Shown in pieces: positions 1 to 8,167 of a stretch of 64,000 nucleotides of DNA. The position numbers and the translations under genes are program-made. Source of the stretch: Pelagirhabdus alkalitolerans (GTDB lineage: Bacteria > Bacillota > Bacilli > Bacillales > Amphibacillaceae). The notes under the pieces are model-generated. The model searched no databases. It was not told where the DNA came from and was given only the letters and a program-made list of their open reading frames with translations. Numbering within the stretch: position 1 is the first letter of the stretch; the number at the start of each line of letters is the position of its first letter. Location: the NCBI RefSeq assembly GCF_900096905.1, contig NZ_FMYI01000001.1, positions 1 to 64,000 on the forward strand, written 5' to 3'.

Positions 1-411
1 GCCATAGAACGAGTTGGGATTGGTAAAGTCCGTGTAACCTAAAATAGTTAACTGTTCCTTTAGTGCTATGGATTCTTCATGACGCTCACCATTTCTGAAA
101 GGGGAGTTAATCAAAGCTTCTATTTTAGCCAGTGTATCCTCGTTCACAACTTCAGTATCTCCTATATTGAAAGTCTCATGAAAAGAATTAACTGCACTCT
201 TTAAACTATCATCATAAGTTTCAGAATAATTATCAAAATTACCAAATCCTAAAGCTTCTAGATCTCTCTTTAGATCTACTACACTTTCATGTTCATCACC
301 GGGTTTAATAGTAAATTCCTCTTCCGCAAACACCTTATCTGAACTAAAATGCATTGAGGTAAGTATAAAAATAATTAACACACTAATTATTAAGTTATAT
401 CTTTTATTCAT
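1..411 (-). CDS. Secreted peptidoglycan-binding-repeat protein, 3' part outside window
   Basis: The frame is open from an ATG at 411 to the left window edge (137 codons seen), so the C-terminal part is missing. The start is fixed by GGGAGGTGAAAC just upstream. Residues 1-30 form a signal peptide (MNKRYNLIISVLIIFIL, then a cleavage site near VFAEEE). Next come one divergent peptidoglycan-binding module (VVDLKRDLEALGFG) and the beginning of a second one (NGERHEESIALKEQL) that is almost identical to modules of the next gene at 620-3586. It probably binds the cell wall outside the membrane. A C-terminal enzyme domain, such as an amidase, cannot be judged from here. The near-identity with its neighbour suggests recent duplication or gene conversion. 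Confidence 0.85.
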   Translation of the reverse strand, partial: MNKRYNLIISVLIIFILTSMHFSSDKVFAEEEFTIKPGDEHESVVDLKRDLEALGFGNFDNYSETYDDSLKSAVNSFHETFNIGDTEVVNEDTLAKIEALINSPFRNGERHEESIALKEQLTILGYTDFTNPNSFYG

Positions 412-512
412 TTTAGTTTCACCTCCCTTTTTTTACTAATACTATTCTATTATCTATAATTTTATAATTAATTTCAACACAATTATTAAAATATAATTAT
501 ATTATCCCAAAC

Positions 513-550
513 AAAAAAGCTAGGTGAGAACCAATACTCCTAGCTTTTTG
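513..550 (-). terminator. Intrinsic terminator of the amidase gene
   Basis: Inverted arms AAAAAAGCTAGG (513-524) and CCTAGCTTTTT (539-549) enclose a 14-nt loop. On the minus strand the stem ends in a U-run, about 70 nt after the stop of the amidase gene. It separates that gene from the partial gene at 1-411. Confidence 0.8.
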
Positions 551-619
551 ACTGGTATGAATACATACTCATCATCACATATAAATTAAACACTTCAATT
601 TTTAGAAATGTCTGAGTTT

Positions 620-3586
620 TTATTTATTATTTTTTAAACCAAATGAATCAGCAATCGCTTCTGCTGTGATCTTACCTAGCCAATCACGATAAGAACGACT
701 TTGCAGAAGTTCCGCATCCTCTGCATGATCAATAAATAAAAATTCTAATAGGATCGCAGGCATAGTTGTATTCCTTAAAACATTAAAATTGGCTTCCTTC
801 ATCCCACGATCATAAACATTCATTTGATCAATTAAATAACTATGAATGTTTTCTTGATGGCGTTTTGTCGCACTGGAAACATTTCCATTGAATATGAAAC
901 TTTCAAACCCGTGAGCTCGACCATTAAAAGCATTCGTATGAATACTAACAAAATAATCGGCTTCCCAATCATTTGCCATTTTAGATCTTTCAAGCAAATC
1001 CTCCGTTAAATCCTCTGCTAGTTCAACATCTGTTGTGCGTGACAGTTTAACATCTACACCACTATAATTATCAAGTAAATAATCTCTTGCACTCAATGAT
1101 ATATCTAACACAAGGTCTTTTTCTTTCATGCCATTTCCTACGCCACCCACAAAACGTCCTCCATGTCCGGGATCAATGAAGATTCGAAAAACATTATTTC
1201 CATACTCTTTTTCAAGTATATTAACCGTAGCTTCATCCAGAATACCACTAACAGGTAAGCCCATTTCTTCTTGGAAATCTCTAACGTTTTTTGTCGTGTT
1301 ACTTCCAAAGTTAGGATTCCCCTTTCTGATACCTTCACCAAAGCCAAGATCAATTAACATATCTTTATAATCAGCAATTGCAGAACTTGACTCACCTTCT
1401 TGATATGGGCTATTTAAAATCTCTTCAATTTTATCCCACGTTGGTGAATCTGCAATACCATTAACAACTAAGCCAAAATGACCTTGAAATTCTTCGACAG
1501 CCTGCGTCGTACGAGAACCATAAAAACCATTAGGGTTTGAGAAAGATGAAAAACCAAGACGAGTCAAGTGTTCTTTTAATACTACAGATTCATCATGAGT
1601 CTCACCATTTCGAAATGGTGACTCAACCACTTCATCTAATTTCGCAAGAGTAGATTCACCTGCAATCCCATCTTCCGTTAGGCCATAGTAAGATTGAAAT
1701 GCCTTTACTGTTGCCTCCGTTTGCGGACCAAAATAATTCGTTTTAGCAAATGAACCAAATCCTGCTGTTTCTAGTTTTTCCTTTAATAGCACTGCATCCT
1801 CTCGATACATTGGATTTCGTAACGGGCCTTCTGCTTTTTCTTGGATCAGCGATCGCGTTCTTTCATCTGCGATACCGGACTCTGGTAAGTCATGATCGCT
1901 TTGAAATTCTCGAACACCACGCTCAGTGCCTGATCCATAGAACGAATTGGGATTGGTAAAGTCCGTGTAACCTAAAATAGTTAACTGTTCCTTCAACACT
2001 ACCGAGCCTTCATGACGCTCCCCATTTCTGAAAGGGGAGTTAACTAACGCTTCTATTTTAGCCAATGTCGCCTCGTCTGCCATGCCTGATTCATCTAAAT
2101 CATAGTCACGTTGAAGCTTTAAAACACCTGCTTCAGTACCGGAACCATAAAAGTTATTCGGCGTCGTAAAATTAGTATAGCCTAGTAACGTTAAGTTTTC
2201 TTTTAGCTCTACTGCATCCTCTCGATACATTGGATTTCGTAACGGGCCTTCTGCTTTTTCTTGGATCAGCGACCGCGTTCTTTCGTCTGCGATACCAGAC
2301 TCTGGTAAGTCATGATCGCTTTGAAATTCTCGAACGCCTCGCTCAGTGCCTGAGCCATAGAACGAGTTGGGATTGGTAAAGTCCGTGTAACCTAAAATAG
2401 TTAACTGTTCCTTTAATGCTATGGATTCTTCATGACGCTCACCATTTTGAAATGGCGACTCTATCACTTCATCTAATTTTGCAAGAGTGGATTCACCTGC
2501 GATGCCATCTTCCGTAAGACCATAGTAAGATTGAAATGCCTTTACTGTTGCCTCCGTTTGTGGACCAAAATAATTCGTTTTAGCAAATGAACCAAATCCT
2601 GCTGTTTCTAGTTTTTCCTTTAATAGCACTGCATCCTCTCGATACATTGGATTTCGTAACGGGCCTTCTGCTTTTTCTTGGATCAGCGATCGCGTTCTTT
2701 CATCTGCGATACCAGACTCTGGTAAGTCATGATCGCTTTGAAACTCTCGAACGCCTCGCTCAGTGCCTGAGCCATAGAACGAGTTGGGATTGGTAAAGTC
2801 CGTGTAACCTAAAATAGTTAACTGTTCCTTTAACGCTATGGATTCTTCATGACGCTCCCCATTTCTGAAAGGGGAGTTAACTAACGCTTCTATTTTAGCC
2901 AATGTCGCCTCGTCTGCCACGCCTGATTCATCTAAATCATAGTCACGTTGAAGCTTTAAAACACCTGCTTCAGTACCGGAACCATAAAAGTTATTCGGCG
3001 AGGTGAAATTAGTGTAGCCTAGTAACGTTAAGTTTTCTTTTAGCTCTACTGCATCCTCTCGATACATTGGATTTCGTAACGGGCCTTCTGCTTTTTCTTG
3101 GATCAGCGACCGCGTTCTTTCGTCTGCGATACCAGACTCTGGTAAGTCATGATCGCTTTGAAATTCTCGAACCCCTCGTTCAGTGCCTGAGCCATAGAAC
3201 GAATTGGGGTTGGTAAAATCCGTGTAACCCAGAATAGTTAACTGTTCCTTCAGCGCTATCGAGCCTTCATGACGCTCACCATTTTGAAATGGCGACTCTA
3301 CCACTTCATCTAATTTCGCAAGGGTGGATTCACCAGCAATTCCGTTTTCTTCTAATTGAAAATGTGCTTGAAATGCTTCAACTGCTTCCTCTGTTTGAGA
3401 ATCAAAATAATCTGTCATTTCAAACGAATCAAAACCCAGATACTCTAAATTTTCTTTCAGTTCTATTACTTCATCATGATAAGTTCCATTGTCTAAAATA
3501 TGATCTTGTTGATCATCGGCTAAGACAGAATTAGAACCTGAAACACTACCAAATGATAGAACTAATATTATAAAAAGATACTTCAT
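620..3586 (-). CDS. N-acetylmuramoyl-L-alanine amidase with eleven peptidoglycan-binding modules
   Basis: This 988-residue secreted enzyme should cleave the MurNAc-L-Ala bond of peptidoglycan outside the cell. Residues 1-24 are a signal peptide. Residues about 27-800 hold eleven PG_binding_1-like modules of about 70 residues (pattern LKEQLTILGYTDF ... FYGSGTE ... GIADERT). The last 180 residues are an Amidase_3 domain with DPGHGG, a following Glu (GMKEKD), SIHTNAF and ILLEFLFID, which match the zinc ligands and catalytic Glu of this family. Eleven modules is far more than the one to three usual in Bacillus cell-wall amidases. Modules 2-5 and 6-9 are two tandem copies of the same four-module block, so the copy number may vary between strains. 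The start follows AAGGAGGTGA. Confidence 0.93.
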   Translation of the reverse strand: MKYLFIILVLSFGSVSGSNSVLADDQQDHILDNGTYHDEVIELKENLEYLGFDSFEMTDYFDSQTEEAVEAFQAHFQLEENGIAGESTLAKLDEVVESPFQNGERHEGSIALKEQLTILGYTDFTNPNSFYGSGTERGVREFQSDHDLPESGIADERTRSLIQEKAEGPLRNPMYREDAVELKENLTLLGYTNFTSPNNFYGSGTEAGVLKLQRDYDLDESGVADEATLAKIEALVNSPFRNGERHEESIALKEQLTILGYTDFTNPNSFYGSGTERGVREFQSDHDLPESGIADERTRSLIQEKAEGPLRNPMYREDAVLLKEKLETAGFGSFAKTNYFGPQTEATVKAFQSYYGLTEDGIAGESTLAKLDEVIESPFQNGERHEESIALKEQLTILGYTDFTNPNSFYGSGTERGVREFQSDHDLPESGIADERTRSLIQEKAEGPLRNPMYREDAVELKENLTLLGYTNFTTPNNFYGSGTEAGVLKLQRDYDLDESGMADEATLAKIEALVNSPFRNGERHEGSVVLKEQLTILGYTDFTNPNSFYGSGTERGVREFQSDHDLPESGIADERTRSLIQEKAEGPLRNPMYREDAVLLKEKLETAGFGSFAKTNYFGPQTEATVKAFQSYYGLTEDGIAGESTLAKLDEVVESPFRNGETHDESVVLKEHLTRLGFSSFSNPNGFYGSRTTQAVEEFQGHFGLVVNGIADSPTWDKIEEILNSPYQEGESSSAIADYKDMLIDLGFGEGIRKGNPNFGSNTTKNVRDFQEEMGLPVSGILDEATVNILEKEYGNNVFRIFIDPGHGGRFVGGVGNGMKEKDLVLDISLSARDYLLDNYSGVDVKLSRTTDVELAEDLTEDLLERSKMANDWEADYFVSIHTNAFNGRAHGFESFIFNGNVSSATKRHQENIHSYLIDQMNVYDRGMKEANFNVLRNTTMPAILLEFLFIDHAEDAELLQSRSYRDWLGKITAEAIADSFGLKNNK
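1610..3283 (-). repeat. Two tandem 837-bp blocks (four modules each) inside the amidase gene
   Basis: Block 1 is 2447-3283 (residues 102-380) and block 2 is 1610-2446 (residues 381-659). Each has module order A-B-A-C. A is the NGERHE...EGPLR module, B the NPMYREDAVELKENL module and C the NPMYREDAVLLKEKL module. The offset between matching segments is exactly 837 bp. The four A copies are almost identical at DNA level, and a fifth lies in the partial gene at 1-411. Confidence 0.9.
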
Positions 3587-3796
3587 TTTACTCTTTTCAC
3601 CTCCTTAGTTCCTGTATTTGTAAGTATCTAAAATTCATTTGATTCACAAAAGATATTTTAGATATTTGATAAATAATGGTATCAAAAACAGCTATACTAT
3701 TACTATCATTTATACATTGTATCAATTTTCCCTTGTAAGTAACATAGTTCAATAGTTCATTTTATCAAAATATATTCGTATAAAATTCATCTTTGT

Positions 3797-3846
3797 AAAC
3801 ATACCGTATGAAATTAAAAGTTAAAAAAATTCATACAGTATGTTTT
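3797..3846. repeat. Inverted repeat made of two CATAC-N-GTATG palindromes
   Basis: CATACCGTATG (3800-3810) and CATACAGTATG (3832-3842) are each palindromic, with centres 32 bp apart. Together they form a long inverted repeat (AAACATAC...GTATGTTT). In a minus-strand transcript the only mismatch becomes a G-U pair, so it could be a hairpin after the chemoreceptor gene (stop at 3903). There is no U-tract, so a paired operator upstream of the amidase gene is the alternative. The rest of 3587-3902 holds the amidase ribosome-binding site and otherwise only AT-rich sequence. Confidence 0.6.
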
Positions 3847-3902
3847 GTTTTTACCAAAACTTATATATTTTTTGATTTGTGACTAATAAACTTTCATTTA
3901 AA

Positions 3903-5648
3903 CTAAAGCTTAAATCGTTTCACGAGCTCATTCAATTCTTTAACTAAGCCAGATAATTCATTGGAACTTGTTGTAATCTCTTCCATTGAGCTATTAACCT
4001 CTTCACTAGAAGCAGACGTTTCTTCAACACCTGCCGCAGATTCTTGAGAAATCGATGCGATCTCTTCAACAGAATCTGAAAGTTTTTGACTATCAGTTAA
4101 AATCGTCGATAGAGATTCTGTCATTTGTGTTGCTTCTTTCGCCATGGATTCGATTGCTGATTCAATCGCATTAAACGTTTGACCGGTTGTTTCGATGTCC
4201 TCTGTTCCTTGCTTAACTTGAGCATAACCATCTTCTAAATCAGATGTTACTTGTTCTGAACCTTTTTGAATACCCGAAATAATCTTCGTAATATCTTGTA
4301 CCGATGAACCGACTTGTTCTGCTAGTTTACGAACTTCATCCGCGACAACCGCAAAACCTTTCCCGTGTTCACCTGCTCTTGCAGCTTCAATTGATGCATT
4401 TAAAGCAAGTAGATTCGTTTGTTCAGAAATATCTTGAATGACATTCACAATATTTGAAATCTGTTTAGATTGGTCATTCAATTGGGTAACATTATCAACT
4501 GAACGCTTCACAACCTCATCAATATTATGCATTTGATTCACAGATTGATTCATTAGTTCTGCACCATCGGTTGATAGTTTACGAACATGATTCGATTCCC
4601 CAGCAACGGATTCACCCATTTTTTCAGCTTTTCCGACTGATTCAACGAATTCATTCATTCCTGTTGAAAGCGCACTTGCATGAGATGCTTGTTTTTCAGC
4701 ACCCGTTGCAATTTCTTCCATTGTAACGGTAATCTGTTCAGCACCATCTGTCACTTCATCTGTGGTTGCTGTTAAGGACTGGGCGTGCGTACTAACCGTA
4801 TCCGATACATTTTGAATTTCAACTAATAACTGTCGCATGTTTTCTGCCATTTGATGCGTCGCATTTGTTAACTGTCCAACTTCATCGCGGCGATTCGTTT
4901 CTTCTGTTTTTTCGGATAAATTACCTGAAGCAATCACATCAACTCGACGAGTTAAATCTTGTAATGGCTTCGAAATTTTTCTATTGGTAATAAAGGCAAT
5001 TAAAATTCCAACGATTACAATAACAATCGAAGCAATTAAACTTATCATAAATACAGCATCACCAATTCCATATATTTCATGTGCTCGTCCATTCATATTC
5101 ACTTCGCGCTCTCTTGACAGTGATTGAAAATCATCGACTAAAGAATTGCTAAGTGGCATAATCTGTTGTTCAAGTAGAATAAGCGCTTCTTCCTCATTGC
5201 CAGCACCATATGTAGAAAAGAATTCATTGGTTAATTCATGCCATTCTTGACGTTGTTCAACTAATGACTGCATTTCTTCCGATTCATCTAAGTCTAATGC
5301 TTCCCCTTCTAATGATTGACTGACATTAGCTCCGTCTGTAAACATAGCTTGATAAGCACCATTTCCAGTCAGACCATAAGCTTGGAGTAGATTTGTACGT
5401 TCTAGCATATCAGAAGCTAATTGATCACTTACTCGTAATACAGCTAAATCTTCTTCTATAATTTCTTCAGTATTATCATTAATCAAAGCAAGTGAGCTGA
5501 TATTAAGTGCGCTTATACCCGTTGCAAGTAATAAAATAAGACCGAACCCAAGTATTAATCGGGTTCCGATTTTTTTCGTATTCAATAATTGTTTTTTCTG
5601 TGATTTATCCTTTTTTACCTTTTTAGGCTTTTGTTTCTTTTTCTTCAT
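3903..5648 (-). CDS. Methyl-accepting chemotaxis protein
   Basis: This 581-residue chemoreceptor signals to CheA/CheW. It has a very Lys-rich cytoplasmic N-terminus (residues 1-28), TM1 at about 30-52, an acidic extracellular helical sensor of about 150 residues (4HB-type), TM2 at about 200-222 (SLIASIVIVIVGILIAF) and a HAMP linker. The cytoplasmic coiled coil carries the canonical hairpin tip with EQTNLLALNASIEAARAGE and GFAVVADEVRKLAEQ. No C-terminal CheR-binding pentapeptide is present (the protein ends LVKRFKL). The ligand cannot be predicted. It starts after GGAGGA and lies 30 bp downstream of the aldo/keto reductase gene on the same strand, so co-transcription is possible. Confidence 0.95.
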   Translation of the reverse strand: MKKKKQKPKKVKKDKSQKKQLLNTKKIGTRLILGFGLILLLATGISALNISSLALINDNTEEIIEEDLAVLRVSDQLASDMLERTNLLQAYGLTGNGAYQAMFTDGANVSQSLEGEALDLDESEEMQSLVEQRQEWHELTNEFFSTYGAGNEEEALILLEQQIMPLSNSLVDDFQSLSREREVNMNGRAHEIYGIGDAVFMISLIASIVIVIVGILIAFITNRKISKPLQDLTRRVDVIASGNLSEKTEETNRRDEVGQLTNATHQMAENMRQLLVEIQNVSDTVSTHAQSLTATTDEVTDGAEQITVTMEEIATGAEKQASHASALSTGMNEFVESVGKAEKMGESVAGESNHVRKLSTDGAELMNQSVNQMHNIDEVVKRSVDNVTQLNDQSKQISNIVNVIQDISEQTNLLALNASIEAARAGEHGKGFAVVADEVRKLAEQVGSSVQDITKIISGIQKGSEQVTSDLEDGYAQVKQGTEDIETTGQTFNAIESAIESMAKEATQMTESLSTILTDSQKLSDSVEEIASISQESAAGVEETSASSEEVNSSMEEITTSSNELSGLVKELNELVKRFKL

Positions 5649-5678
5649 TATAATCCTCCTCCGGTAAAAGCGTTATGA

Positions 5679-6662
5679 TCAATAAACGCCTCTAATGTAG
5701 TCGTGTACTTCTTGTTTATAAAACGTTTCTAACTGTTGTAATTCTTTTTCTGAGAATGGCTTAACATCAGTTGAACCTAAGTTGTTTTTAACTTGTTTAA
5801 CATTTTTAAAGCCTGGAATAACGGTTGAAATACCTTCTTGTTGCATAATCCATTTTAATGCAGCTTGTGCCATGTCACCATGTTCTTCTGTGATCCATTT
5901 AAGCGCTTGGCTTAGTTCGACCCCTTTTTCAAAAGGTAATCCACCGAATGTTTCACCGACATTAAATGCTTCACCATCATGGTTAAATTGACGGTGATCA
6001 TCTTCTTCAAATTGATGTGATTTATCAAACTTACCTGTTAAGAGCCCGCTCGCAAGTGGCACACGTGCAATCACACCGATATTTTGTTTTTTCGCTTCTG
6101 GTAAAAGTGTTTCAAGCGGTTTTTGGCGTAACATATTAAAGATGACTTGTAATGTACTCACATTGTCGTTTTCTAAGCAAAATAAACCTTCTTCAATTGT
6201 TTCAACACTCACACCGTAATGACGAATTTTTCCCTCTTGTTTTAAATCGTCAAGCACATTAAAGACATCACCTTGTTTTAAAATCTCAAGTGGTGGACAG
6301 TGGATTTGATATAAATCTAACGTGTTGCGTTCAAGTCTTTTTAAAGTATTATCTAAATAGTTCGTCACGGCTTCTTTTGAATAATTTTTAGGGTCGTGAA
6401 TATCTCCAGCACGACAGAACTTAGATGCGATATAAATTTCGTCTTCTTTTCCTTTTGTCGCCTTAGCTAAAAGTTCTTCACTATGTCCATCACCGTAGAC
6501 ATCTGCTGTATCAAAAAAGTTAACCCCTTGATCCATTGCAACTTCAAGTGCTCGTAAGGATTCTTGATCATTCGTCTGCCCCCAAGCACCCCCAATGGCC
6601 CATGTACCAAAGCTTAATTCACTAATCTCATAACCCGTTTTTCCTAATGTTCTGTACTTCAT
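5679..6662 (-). CDS. Aldo/keto reductase (YhdN/IolS-like)
   Basis: This 327-residue cytosolic NADPH-dependent oxidoreductase has an AKR-superfamily TIM barrel. The catalytic tetrad is visible as Asp and Tyr in FFDTADVYGDGHSE, Lys in YIASKF and His in LYQIHCPP. The C-terminal cofactor segment is GISTVIPGFKNVKQVKNNL. Length and motifs fit the AKR11-type general-stress reductases of Bacillus, but the substrate cannot be told. The start follows AAAAAGGAGAG. The divergent neighbour is the DAACS carrier at 6905. Confidence 0.92.
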   Translation of the reverse strand: MKYRTLGKTGYEISELSFGTWAIGGAWGQTNDQESLRALEVAMDQGVNFFDTADVYGDGHSEELLAKATKGKEDEIYIASKFCRAGDIHDPKNYSKEAVTNYLDNTLKRLERNTLDLYQIHCPPLEILKQGDVFNVLDDLKQEGKIRHYGVSVETIEEGLFCLENDNVSTLQVIFNMLRQKPLETLLPEAKKQNIGVIARVPLASGLLTGKFDKSHQFEEDDHRQFNHDGEAFNVGETFGGLPFEKGVELSQALKWITEEHGDMAQAALKWIMQQEGISTVIPGFKNVKQVKNNLGSTDVKPFSEKELQQLETFYKQEVHDYIRGVY

Positions 6663-6823
6663 GACGCACTCTCCTTTTTAAAAAATGATTGCGTTTTCAA
6701 AGACTATTTTACTATACTTAACCAAAAAACTCAGCCTAATTATTATAGACAATTCTCAAAAAAATTTGGCAATACATGTCGTCATATACTTAAATGGTTC
6801 GCTTCTGGATCGAAACAAGTCAA

Positions 6824-6852
6824 TTGACAAATTGTTTTACAACACTTATTCT
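6824..6852 (+). promoter_or_regulatory. SigA-type promoter of the DAACS transporter gene
   Basis: TTGACA (6824-6829) and TATTCT (6847-6852) are spaced by 17 bp and lie about 50 bp upstream of the start codon at 6905. Confidence 0.6.
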
Positions 6853-6904
6853 ATGACTTATAATTCTTATTGATTTACTAAGCTTTAAACGAAAGGAAGA
6901 TTAG

Positions 6905-8125
6905 ATGAACCAAATTTGGACGCGTTACAAAGAGACATCTCTCGTCTTAAAAATAACGGTAGCACTCATTTTAGGTACACTTGTAGGGATCGTGTTTGAT
7001 GAAAGAATTGAACCGATTCTGCAACCTTTTGGCGATTTAATGTTACGTCTATTAACATTTCTTATTTTACCGCTCATTTTATTTACATTGATCGTCGGCA
7101 TTAATCAAACGAAAATGCGAGATATCGGTCGAATGGGCTCAAAAGTATTTGTCTATTACTTAATCACATCAGCCGTCGCAATCGTTGTCGGACTAGGTGT
7201 CAGTCAAATTTTCTCACCTGGTGAAGGAATGACACTCGACCAAGGCGAAACGATTGATGTTCCAGAAGACCCTGGCATCGTGAATGTAATTTTAGATATT
7301 GTGCCAGACAATATCGTCACAGCATTTAATGAGTTAAATTTACTTGGTATTATTTTTACAGCAATTGTGTTTGGTTTAGCGATTTTGGCACTGCGTTCGA
7401 GTGACGAGCACAAAGAAATTGGCGATCACTTGCACAAGGTCGTAGTCGGATTGAACGAAGCATCGTTTAAAATTATGGACATTATTTTACAATATGTTCC
7501 GATTGGTGTGTTTGCCATTATCGCGACAACTGTTGCTAATCAAGGGTTGGATACATTGATCTCACTCGGTGGATTTATTGGGGTCTTGTACATTGCTCTA
7601 TTTGTACAATTTTTGCTTTACATGGTTTTTATGAAGTTAACGCGTGTTGACACAAAGCCATTCTTAAAAGCAGCGCGTGCACCGATGCTAACGGCGTTTG
7701 TTTCACAAAGCAGTACGGGGACTTTACCGCTAACGATCCATGCAGCTCAATCGTTAAATTTGAAGAAAAGCTTGTATAGTTTCAGCTTACCATTTGGTTC
7801 TACATTAAACATGGACGGTGCAGCGATTCGAATTGCTGTTTCGGCAGTATTTGCCGCGAATGTTGTGGGGGATCCTTTATCACTAACGCAAATGTTAACC
7901 GTCGTGATTATCGGAACACTCGCATCGGTTGGGACAGCTGGTGTACCAGGTGCAGGGATCGTGATGATCTCAACCGTATTCGTACAACTAGGGTTGCCTA
8001 TGGAAGCCGTTGCTCTCTTAACAGCTGTTGATGCGCTTGTCGGTATGGGCTGTACAGCTCTAAATGTAACAGGTGACTTAACCGGAACGTGTGTCATCAA
8101 TCAAACTGAAAAACGAGCAAGTTAA
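6905..8125 (+). CDS. Dicarboxylate/amino acid:cation symporter (DAACS/GltP family)
   Basis: This 406-residue membrane carrier takes up glutamate, aspartate or C4-dicarboxylates with Na+ or H+. The first helices are hydrophobic (TVALILGTLVGIVF). The family signatures are in the C-terminal half: the first re-entrant hairpin SQSSTGTLPLTI, the TM7 motif LNMDGAAI (usually NMDGT), the second hairpin GVPGAGIVMIS, and TM8 MGCTALNVTGDLTGTCVI. The Asp and Asn positions of the substrate site are kept. The exact substrate is undetermined. The start follows GAAAGGAAGA. It is convergent with the GltS carrier gene, and both end at a shared terminator. Confidence 0.93.
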   Translation: MNQIWTRYKETSLVLKITVALILGTLVGIVFDERIEPILQPFGDLMLRLLTFLILPLILFTLIVGINQTKMRDIGRMGSKVFVYYLITSAVAIVVGLGVSQIFSPGEGMTLDQGETIDVPEDPGIVNVILDIVPDNIVTAFNELNLLGIIFTAIVFGLAILALRSSDEHKEIGDHLHKVVVGLNEASFKIMDIILQYVPIGVFAIIATTVANQGLDTLISLGGFIGVLYIALFVQFLLYMVFMKLTRVDTKPFLKAARAPMLTAFVSQSSTGTLPLTIHAAQSLNLKKSLYSFSLPFGSTLNMDGAAIRIAVSAVFAANVVGDPLSLTQMLTVVIIGTLASVGTAGVPGAGIVMISTVFVQLGLPMEAVALLTAVDALVGMGCTALNVTGDLTGTCVINQTEKRAS

Positions 8126-8129
8126 TCTA

Positions 8130-8165
8130 AAAAGCGATACCCAGATCTTTCTGAGTATCGCTTTT
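8130..8165. terminator. Bidirectional terminator between two carrier genes
   Basis: Arms 8130-8144 (AAAAGCGATACCCAG) and 8151-8165 (CTGAGTATCGCTTTT) pair over 15 bp with one mismatch or wobble around a 6-nt loop. A-runs and T-runs on both sides let it serve the convergent genes. Confidence 0.85.
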
Positions 8166-8167
8166 GT

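Noticed and set aside
6685..6873. 62-aa frame between the aldo/keto reductase and the DAACS gene
   Set aside because: The region contains divergent promoters, and the frame lacks a ribosome-binding site and family features.
7747..8100. 117-aa frame on the minus strand
   Set aside because: It is antisense to the conserved C-terminal half of the DAACS carrier.
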